Source: Croceibacterium salegens (lineage in GTDB: Bacteria; Pseudomonadota; Alphaproteobacteria; Sphingomonadales; Sphingomonadaceae). From it: 64,000 nucleotides of DNA. Each line of letters begins with the position of its first letter. Position 1 is the stretch's first letter. The position numbers and the translations under genes are program-made. This document shows positions 56,826 through 64,000 of this stretch, in pieces. The stretch is taken from positions 302,165-366,164 of the forward strand of contig NZ_WTYM01000033.1 in NCBI RefSeq assembly GCF_009827435.1. The letters run 5' to 3'. A model generated the notes under the pieces. The model had not been told where the DNA came from and did not search any database. It was given only the letters and a program-made list of their open reading frames with translations.

Positions 56826-56849
56826 CGCCCCGGCAGGCAGGCCGGGGCG
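56826..56849 (-). terminator. GC-rich hairpin between ferB and ferA
   Basis: CGCCCCGGC (56826-56834) and GCCGGGGCG (56841-56849) pair perfectly around a six-base loop in the 103-base ferB-ferA gap, about 20 bases upstream of the ferA start on the minus strand. Three Ts follow on the transcript. It may partly terminate or stabilise the mRNA and so set the ferA to ferB ratio. Confidence 0.55.
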
Positions 56850-56909
56850 CCGAATTTCACTGTCCCTAGGATGTGGGCGGGGCGCGGACAAGCCGCGCCC
56901 CGTATCCGA

Positions 56910-57770
56910 TCAGTCGGCCTTGACCTTGGTCTTGTCGAACACCCCGAGGCCCGGCTTGAAGGTCTTCTCGTCGAGGAACTGCTTGGTCGCTTCCTTGCGC
57001 GCGGCCAGGCCCCCGAACTGGTTGAGCGCTTCCTGCGCGCGGATCAGGTAGTCCTCGGCGTTGTCGTAGGTCATCTCGCGCACGCGGCGCACGGCCCACT
57101 TTGTGGCGCGCAGCGCCTGGCTGTCCTTCTTCTTGAGGACGTCGGCGACCTGCTGGACGCGCGCCTTGAGCTTGTCGGCCGGGAGCGATTCATTGACCAT
57201 GCCCTTGGCCGCGGCTTCCGGACCGGTCAGGTTCTCGCCCATCATCGCGTGGTACATGGCGTCGCGGAAACCCATCAGCTCGGCCGCGACCTTGGAGGCG
57301 CCGCCGCCGGGCAGGATCGCCCAGTTGATTTCCGAAAGGCCGAACTGCGCATCGTCCGAGCAGTAGGCGAGGTCGCAGGCGAACAGCGGGCCGTAGGCGC
57401 CGCCGAAGCACCAGCCGTTGATCATGCCGATCGTCGGCTTCTCGTACCAGCGCAGGCGCTCCCACCACGAATAGGCTTCGCGCTGGTTGGAGCGGATGGC
57501 ATGCAGGCCTTCTTCCTCGGCAAGTCGGAAGTATTCGAGCAGGTCCATCCCCGCCGACCACGCACTGCCCTCGCCCGTCAGGACGAGCACCTGCACGTCG
57601 TCGCGGAACTCCAGCTCCTCGAGGACCTTGAGCATCTGCCGGTTGAGCTTGGGGCTCATGCAATTGCGCTTGTCGGGGCGGTTGAAATAGACCCACGCCA
57701 CGCCGTCGACGATGTCGAACTTGACGGTTTCTTCCTGCGGACGGGGATCGGGTTGGCTCGGCATCGCCAT
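56910..57770 (-). CDS. ferB: p-Hydroxycinnamoyl-CoA hydratase-lyase (feruloyl-CoA to vanillin)
   Basis: A 286-residue crotonase-fold enzyme that hydrates feruloyl-CoA and cleaves it to vanillin and acetyl-CoA. It agrees with the bacterial HCHL family: RNCMSPKLNRQML, SAGMDLLEYFRLAEEE, GMINGWCFGGAYGPL, and the catalytic Glu and Trp in FGLSEINWAILPGG, plus AEDYLIRAQEAL with the substrate-binding Tyr. Ordinary enoyl-CoA hydratases lack EINW and these tyrosines. ATG 57770 follows GGAGAG. Faces a MarR regulator with a shared operator. Confidence 0.9.
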   Translation of the reverse strand: MAMPSQPDPRPQEETVKFDIVDGVAWVYFNRPDKRNCMSPKLNRQMLKVLEELEFRDDVQVLVLTGEGSAWSAGMDLLEYFRLAEEEGLHAIRSNQREAYSWWERLRWYEKPTIGMINGWCFGGAYGPLFACDLAYCSDDAQFGLSEINWAILPGGGASKVAAELMGFRDAMYHAMMGENLTGPEAAAKGMVNESLPADKLKARVQQVADVLKKKDSQALRATKWAVRRVREMTYDNAEDYLIRAQEALNQFGGLAARKEATKQFLDEKTFKPGLGVFDKTKVKAD

Positions 57771-57812
57771 GGTAGTCTCTCCAATTTCCGCGAATCGCAT
57801 GGGGCGCTTCGC

Positions 57813-57860
57813 AATTGCTATTGCCCATAACCATCACCTTTGTTATCGGCAATAGCAATT
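57813..57860. promoter_or_regulatory. Palindromic double operator between ferB and the MarR gene
   Basis: A 48-base dyad: the left arm (57813-57831, AATTGCTATTGCCCATAAC) and right arm (57842-57860, GTTATCGGCAATAGCAATT) are 19 bases long with one mismatch, around a 10-base spacer. Each arm also has its own half-symmetry, GCTAT-N5-ATAAC and GTTAT-N5-ATAGC, like a MarR box. The right arm ends two bases before the regulator start; the left box is 43 bases before ferB. The MarR protein probably represses both genes from here. Confidence 0.78.
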
Positions 57861-57862
57861 CG

Positions 57863-58273
57863 ATGGACGACCCGCTGATCCGCTTCCCGGGCTATGCCCT
57901 GCGCCGCGCCGCCAACGCCACGGCGGCGGAGCTTGCCGCGCGCCTCGCGCCGCTCGAACTGCGCCAGTCCGATGCCTCGCTGCTGATGCTCATCGCGGTC
58001 AATCCCGGTGTCACGGCGAGCGCGGTAGGCCGTTCGCTAGACATTCAGCGCGCCAACATGGTCCCGCTGCTCAAGCGGCTCGAGGATGCCGGGCTGATCG
58101 AGCGCGAGGCGATCGACGGCAAGAGCCAGGGGCTGAGCCTGACGCCCGAGGGGCTGAGGCGGCTCGACGCGGCGCGGCGCGAGATCGAGGCCTTCGAGGC
58201 CGAACTGCTCGAACGCGTGCCCGAGGAACATCGTCGCCACCTGCTCCCCGCGCTCAACGCCATCTGGCGCTGA
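57863..58273 (+). CDS. ferC: MarR-type regulator of the ferulate genes (FerC-like)
   Basis: A 136-residue MarR protein: FPGYALRRAANATAAELAAR (dimer helix), DASLLMLIAVNPGVTASAVG, winged helix SLDIQRANMVPLLKRLEDAG then LIEREAIDGKSQGLSLTPEG (wing). It is divergent from ferB. In Sphingobium SYK-6 a MarR-type protein, FerC, controls ferBA and responds to CoA esters of hydroxycinnamates. By position and family this is its likely counterpart. ATG 57863 was chosen; upstream ATGs lie in the operator. Confidence 0.82.
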   Translation: MDDPLIRFPGYALRRAANATAAELAARLAPLELRQSDASLLMLIAVNPGVTASAVGRSLDIQRANMVPLLKRLEDAGLIEREAIDGKSQGLSLTPEGLRRLDAARREIEAFEAELLERVPEEHRRHLLPALNAIWR

Positions 58274-58318
58274 GGCGCGCGCTTCTCTAGGCTCCCCGCC
58301 GAGCGAGAGGAGCAGCGA

Positions 58319-60264
<1,946 letters not shown>

Positions 60265-60268
<4 letters not shown>

Positions 60269-61098
60269 GTCGCGGGTTCCGTTCCGTTCATTGCATCTGC
60301 CGCCGCCTCGCATTCGGCGACAAATGCGATTTGCCACGCTTCAGGTTCGATGTCGGCTTTGCCAAGGACATTTTCCGCGTTTCTGCGCAGTTCCATCATC
60401 ACACCGCGCGAATTGGCGGCGATAGCCTGCATCTCGACCAGTTCGCCAAGCGCGCGGCCCGGGGCATCCGGCGACGCGGAAAGTTCGCTGCCGACGAGCC
60501 CTTCAAAGCGCGCCTGGCTCCGGAAAAACTCGACCTGAAAGTCCGACTGCTGCCGGGCAAGGAAGTATGCCCCGTTATAGCTGTTTCGCTCCTCGGGCGA
60601 CAATCCGTAGGTTACGCCCGATGCAAGGGCGGTCGTCCAGACCGCATCGGACACGGGCAATGCCGAGAATATGCGCGCCTTGCCCATCAACTCGTTCGCC
60701 CTGGCAAGGTCGCCCTTGCCGACCGCCGCGGCCAAAACAGCGAATTGCCTCTCCCGGCATTGCGTGCTGCGCTCGACCATGGCCTCGCTGGCCGTGGCCT
60801 GCCTCAAATCCAGTTCGATCACCGCGCGCGTCTCAGCCAGTTCGGACCGGGCATGATAGTCCTCGACCGCCTGGTCGAGACCGAGCGCAGTCAAAACGCC
60901 CAACGCGACCACCGTATATTCGACCGCGAACCAGCGCCAGCCATGAGCCGTTTGCGCTGGCCGCGTAGGAGCCGGCAACGCACTATCGTCTATAGGGAGG
61001 TCGGCAGGTGGCTCGCCTGCCTCGACGGTTTCACCGCCGTGCGTCTCGATGATTTCGCTTGGCGTTTCTTCACCTTTGGCCTGCTGATCTTTCCCCAC
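60265..61098 (-). CDS. Hypothetical single-span membrane protein
   Basis: A 277-residue protein: an acidic Thr/Glu-rich N-terminus, one membrane segment ([19 protein letters not shown]) and a helical C-terminal domain ([29 protein letters not shown] [15 protein letters not shown]). It starts with GTG 61098; GGGAG lies close upstream. Its stop codon overlaps the acs stop on the opposite strand, and its far side carries a broken acs 3' end, so it may have been inserted here. No family was recognised. Confidence 0.68.
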
Positions 61099-61140
61099 GT
61101 GCTCCCCCCGGCGCCCTGTTACGTCCCATAGTCGACGACA

Positions 61141-61245
61141 GCGAGGACCTGCGCAAGGAAATCGGCAACATTGCCACCCCAAACGTCGACCCTGGCTGAC
61201 CCGAAAGTGGTGGAGGACCCTTTGGCGAGCCGGCCGCGGGACTGA
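61141..61245 (+). pseudogene. Decayed duplicate of the acs 3' end
   Basis: Read on the plus strand, 61147-61194 gives DLRKEIGNIATPNVD, matching [13 protein letters not shown] of acs, and 61197-61245 gives ADPKVVEDPLASRPRD then stop, matching [15 protein letters not shown] at the acs end. About 90 bases of acs between the two parts are deleted and the frame is broken. The piece has the same orientation as acs. It is a non-coding remnant. Confidence 0.82.
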
Positions 61246-61260
61246 TCCCAACGCCTACTT

Positions 61261-62178
61261 CTAGCTCGCGGGTGCCAGCATGCCGTGCATGCCGATCCAG
61301 CGGACAAAGGCATCGAACCAGCCGGTGCTGGTGGTGTCCTTCGGATACATGCCGAAACCGTGGCCGCCCCGCTCGAAGTAGTGGAATTCCACCGGGCGTT
61401 TCGCTGCGCGCCAGCTCTCGATAAGCCCGAAACCGGTGTTGCCGAACAGCGGATCGTCGACTGCGAGCGCGACGAACAAGGGTGGAGCATCGGCCGGAAC
61501 CGTCACAGCACCGAGCGGTCCATAGATATCGCCAAGAAAGGCAGGCTTCGCGTCCCCTCCCGACAGCGCGGTCGTCATTGTCAGCATTGCGCCGGCCGAG
61601 AAGCCGACCATGCCGATCCGGTCGGAATCGACGTGCCACTCCTTTGCGCGCGAACGCACTAGCGCGAAGGCGGCGCGCGCGTCGGCGATCTGCGGCGCGA
61701 GGCTCGCCGCCGCCGAGTCGGGCGACGCCCGCGGTGGAGGCGCCGAACTGCTCGGCTGTGCGAACTCGGCCAGATCGCGCGGCGTCTGGTTAAGCCGGTA
61801 CTTGAGCACGAACGCCGACACCCCTCGCGCGGCAAGCGCCTGAGCGACCTCGGACCCTTCGTTCTCCATCGACAAAGTGCGGAAGCCACCGCCCGGCGCG
61901 ACGATCACCGCGGCCCCGGTCGCCTTGGCGGGGTCGGCGAGATACGGCGTGAGCGTCGCCACCGTAACGTTTCGGGCGAACGCGCTGCCGTACTGCCTGT
62001 GCCATGCTTCGGGTGCGGTGGCGCCCGGTAGCGGACCGGTGCCGAGCACTATGGCGTCGACCTGCGCCGGTGTGTCCATCGGTGTCATGGTATCGTTTTG
62101 CGCCACCGCCTGAGCGGGGAGCACGCCGACGGCTATCGCGATTGCGGCCAAACGGGCGAAGGTCTTCTTGCTGGTCAT
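61261..62178 (-). CDS. Exported alpha/beta hydrolase (xylan esterase-like)
   Basis: A 305-residue secreted esterase with signal peptide (FARLAAIAIAVGVLPAQAVA). The catalytic serine lies in GMVGFSAGAMLTMTTAL, the oxyanion loop in VIVAPGGGFRTLSME and the histidine in YFERGGHGFGMYP. This is the xylanase-associated acetyl esterase (BD-FAE) branch. It is 27 bases downstream of the GH43 gene on the same strand, fitting removal of acetyl groups from a hemicellulose. Confidence 0.87.
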   Translation of the reverse strand: MTSKKTFARLAAIAIAVGVLPAQAVAQNDTMTPMDTPAQVDAIVLGTGPLPGATAPEAWHRQYGSAFARNVTVATLTPYLADPAKATGAAVIVAPGGGFRTLSMENEGSEVAQALAARGVSAFVLKYRLNQTPRDLAEFAQPSSSAPPPRASPDSAAASLAPQIADARAAFALVRSRAKEWHVDSDRIGMVGFSAGAMLTMTTALSGGDAKPAFLGDIYGPLGAVTVPADAPPLFVALAVDDPLFGNTGFGLIESWRAAKRPVEFHYFERGGHGFGMYPKDTTSTGWFDAFVRWIGMHGMLAPAS

Positions 62179-62205
62179 GGCGGGACTCCGGGCTGGGACT
62201 CGGGG

Positions 62206-63267
62206 TTATCGGGCTAACGACGCGGACACACCGGCGTCGGTCTGGACAACCGGCTTCATCGTGCCGTCAGGGTTGTACTCGAGGTTTTCTACGGTAACCG
62301 CTCGGCGACCTATCGCGCCGTTCTGGTCGCCGATCGTCAGTGCCGCGTTGTGCAGGAAAAGGTACCAGCGGCCCTTGAACTGCACGATGCCGGGATGGAT
62401 CGTGAAGCTGTACTTGCCCGACCCGGTCAACTCGCCACGATACGTCCAGGGCCCCTGTATCGAGGGAGCCGTGGCGTAGGACACTTTCTCGTCGCGATGC
62501 TTCGAGCGGTCGAGCGAGGCATAAGTCAGGTAGTAAATGTCGCCGCGCTTGTGCAGCCACGGCCCCTCCTCGAAATTCGGCGGAGTGATCTCGGTAATCG
62601 GCCCGTCGATTTCGATCATGTTGGGCTTGAGCCGGGCGATGTAGCACTGCCGGTTGCCCCAGGCGATCCAGGTCGTGCCGTCGTCGTCGGTGAACACCGT
62701 CGGATCGATGTCCTCCCAGCTGTGGGTGCCCTTGGGAGTCATCTCGTTGACAATCAGCGCGGATCCCTTGGCGTCGACGAACGGGCCGGTCGGACTGTCG
62801 GACACGGCGACGGCAATCGCCTTACCCGGATGCGTGGCGTCGTGCTCGACGGCGGCGTAGAACCAGAACCGGCCATTCTTCTCGATCGCCTGCGAGGCCC
62901 AGGCGTCCTGCTTGGCCCACTTGAAATCGGCCACCCGCATGATCGGACCGTGATCGGTCCAGGTCTTCATGTCGGTGGTCGAATAGACGAGCCACTCGCG
63001 CATGTTGAACATCTCGTCGCGCTGTGCCTCGTCGTGCCCCGTATACAGGTACAGCGTATCGCCGACCACGAGCGGGGCGGGGTCGGCAGTGAACTTGTCG
63101 CGGACGATCGGATTGGACCCCGGCGCCGGTTCACTGGCTGCAGGCCCGGCATATGCAGTGCTGCCCGCCAGGGCAACGGCCACGATGCCGGTTCGACACC
63201 ACGCGATCGCCTTTGCCAAATATGGCAGCTCTTTGGTCCGGCAACGATGGGGCAGAAGCGAGTGCAT
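62206..63267 (-). CDS. Glycoside hydrolase family 43 protein
   Basis: A 353-residue exported five-bladed propeller enzyme, probably a beta-xylosidase, alpha-L-arabinofuranosidase or related. The signal region is GIVAVALAGSTAYA. The catalytic base Asp lies in FTADPAPLVVGDTLYLYTGH, the pKa-modulating Asp in EDIDPTVFTDDDGT and the acid Glu in FEEGPWLHKRGDIYYLTYAS. Substrate cannot be set from sequence alone. It leads the unit with the esterase gene and is divergent from the G8-domain gene. Confidence 0.9.
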   Translation of the reverse strand: MHSLLPHRCRTKELPYLAKAIAWCRTGIVAVALAGSTAYAGPAASEPAPGSNPIVRDKFTADPAPLVVGDTLYLYTGHDEAQRDEMFNMREWLVYSTTDMKTWTDHGPIMRVADFKWAKQDAWASQAIEKNGRFWFYAAVEHDATHPGKAIAVAVSDSPTGPFVDAKGSALIVNEMTPKGTHSWEDIDPTVFTDDDGTTWIAWGNRQCYIARLKPNMIEIDGPITEITPPNFEEGPWLHKRGDIYYLTYASLDRSKHRDEKVSYATAPSIQGPWTYRGELTGSGKYSFTIHPGIVQFKGRWYLFLHNAALTIGDQNGAIGRRAVTVENLEYNPDGTMKPVVQTDAGVSASLAR

Positions 63268-63303
63268 TTCGACCTTCGAAGTATGGCGGCTTCTCGCATC
63301 GTG

Positions 63304-63321
63304 TTATTTGTCTGACTAATT
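63304..63321. promoter_or_regulatory. Possible regulator site between GH43 and G8 genes
   Basis: ATTTGTCTGACTAATT (about 63306-63321) is an imperfect palindrome centred on TTGTC-N-GAC, the kind of site bound by GntR- or related sugar-acid regulators. The 260-base divergent region is more AT-rich than its surroundings (also TTTGTTCGTTGCAAAAAA near 63457) and should hold both promoters. This is an inference from pattern only. Confidence 0.3.
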
Positions 63322-63527
63322 TGCAAGACGACAAACCTTGAGACCGGTTTTTCACCTGCCTGCGGTGTCACAGTTGGGCTGAGTTTGAACCGACTCCTCG
63401 TTCCGTGCCGCGCCGCTATCGACGGCTCTGCGTGCCCATTCGCTTGGCAAACCAGTTTGTTCGTTGCAAAAAACTGCCCAAGCCGGGAATATGCGGCAAG
63501 CTTCGCTTGGGAGAGGGGAAACCAGTC

Positions 63528-64000
63528 ATGCGCAAACAGTTTCGGCTGTTCACTTACACTCGTCTCGTTCTTGCCTCGCTGCTGCTCGCCTGTGGCGCGG
63601 GCGTTTCCGCGCAGGATCACGCGGATCACGCCAACATGGCGATGGACGCGGCCGCCCCGGGCGCGATCACGCGGACCGTGAAGTGGTCGGACGCCTCGGC
63701 ATGGCCTTCGGGCAAGGTGCCGGCGGCGGGCGAGGAAGTGACCATTCCGCGCGGCACCGAGGTCCTGCTCGATGTCAGCCCGCCCGAGCTGCGCAGCATT
63801 ACCGTGCAGGGCAAGCTGACCTTTGCCGACGAGCGTGACCTGTCGCTCGTCACCGACTGGATCTACCTCCCCGGCGGCGAATTGCAGATCGGCACCGAGG
63901 CCAAGCCCTTCACCCACAAGGCGACCATCACTCTGACCGACAAGGTTCCGGGCGAGAACATCAACACCATGGGCGACCGCGGCATCATGATGCTGCGCGG
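63528..64000 (+). CDS. G8-domain exported protein, N-terminal part
   Basis: The gene runs past the right edge; 157 codons are visible. A signal peptide (LVLASLLLACGAGVSA) is followed by a His-rich stretch and a G8 domain: WSDASAWPSGKVPAAGEEV, TIPRGTEVLLDVSPPELRS and LTDWIYLPGGELQIGTEA. G8 domains occur in cell-surface and polysaccharide-acting proteins such as hyaluronidase-related ones. GAGAGGGG lies before ATG 63528. Position next to a GH43 gene suits a carbohydrate role. Confidence 0.83.
   Translation, partial: MRKQFRLFTYTRLVLASLLLACGAGVSAQDHADHANMAMDAAAPGAITRTVKWSDASAWPSGKVPAAGEEVTIPRGTEVLLDVSPPELRSITVQGKLTFADERDLSLVTDWIYLPGGELQIGTEAKPFTHKATITLTDKVPGENINTMGDRGIMMLR

Overview
The window is a GC-rich alphaproteobacterial chromosome segment, most likely Sphingomonadales and probably Erythrobacteraceae. 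The inference rests on the dense short-gap gene layout, frequent GTGA/TTGA start-stop overlaps, the argH-lipoprotein-lysA order, a serC leader RNA of the type described in Alphaproteobacteria, the hemC-hemD-mitofilin cluster, and scattered palindromic intergenic repeats. No rRNA, CRISPR array, complete insertion sequence or intact prophage was seen. There is one tRNA, Val(UAC).

Layout. 1-7.9 kb: start of pgsA, an LplT-like MFS carrier, an EVE-domain protein, a GGDEF-EAL c-di-GMP enzyme, then a tight run dapF-mtaB-ftsY-yciB. 7.9-9.1 kb: a gene-poor, lower-GC stretch with tandem tiny reading frames. 9.1-14.2 kb: a shortened siroheme synthase, lysA, an LptM-like lipoprotein and argH on the minus strand; a TlpA-like thioredoxin and an intradiol-dioxygenase-like lipoprotein on the plus strand. 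14.2-24.3 kb: tRNA-Val, asparaginase, a receiver-like/winged-helix pair, an ECF sigma factor with a membrane partner, an L,D-transpeptidase, a MAPEG protein, purA, an aldo/keto reductase, an esterase, an unusual cysteine-cluster membrane protein and hisZ. 24.4-27.3 kb: serC-serA behind the leader RNA.

28-34 kb holds the most distinctive operon: a circularly permuted ATP-grasp protein, an alpha-E protein, a transglutaminase and the Anbu proteasome-like peptidase, preceded downstream by a regulator with a degenerate receiver domain. This gene set has been described comparatively as a putative peptide-synthesis and processing system, and its substrate is still unclear. 34.5-50.5 kb: two DUF3617 lipoproteins, uvrB, a DsbD-like reductase, a Ubi-type monooxygenase, hemC-hemD-mitofilin, then tsaD-gpsA-flippase-OmpA, small membrane proteins and a single-domain response regulator.

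50.5-61.3 kb: glutaryl-CoA dehydrogenase, a serine hydrolase, a TonB-like protein, an aldo/keto reductase, and a ferulate catabolic cluster: ferA (ADP-forming CoA ligase), ferB (hydroxycinnamoyl-CoA hydratase-lyase) and a divergent MarR regulator (ferC-like), separated by a 48-bp palindromic double operator. acs follows, then a hypothetical gene lying between acs and a decayed duplicate of the acs 3' end. 61.3-64 kb: an exported esterase, a GH43 glycosidase and the start of a G8-domain protein, suggesting plant or algal polysaccharide use. Together with the ferulate genes this points to a lignocellulose- or algae-associated heterotroph.
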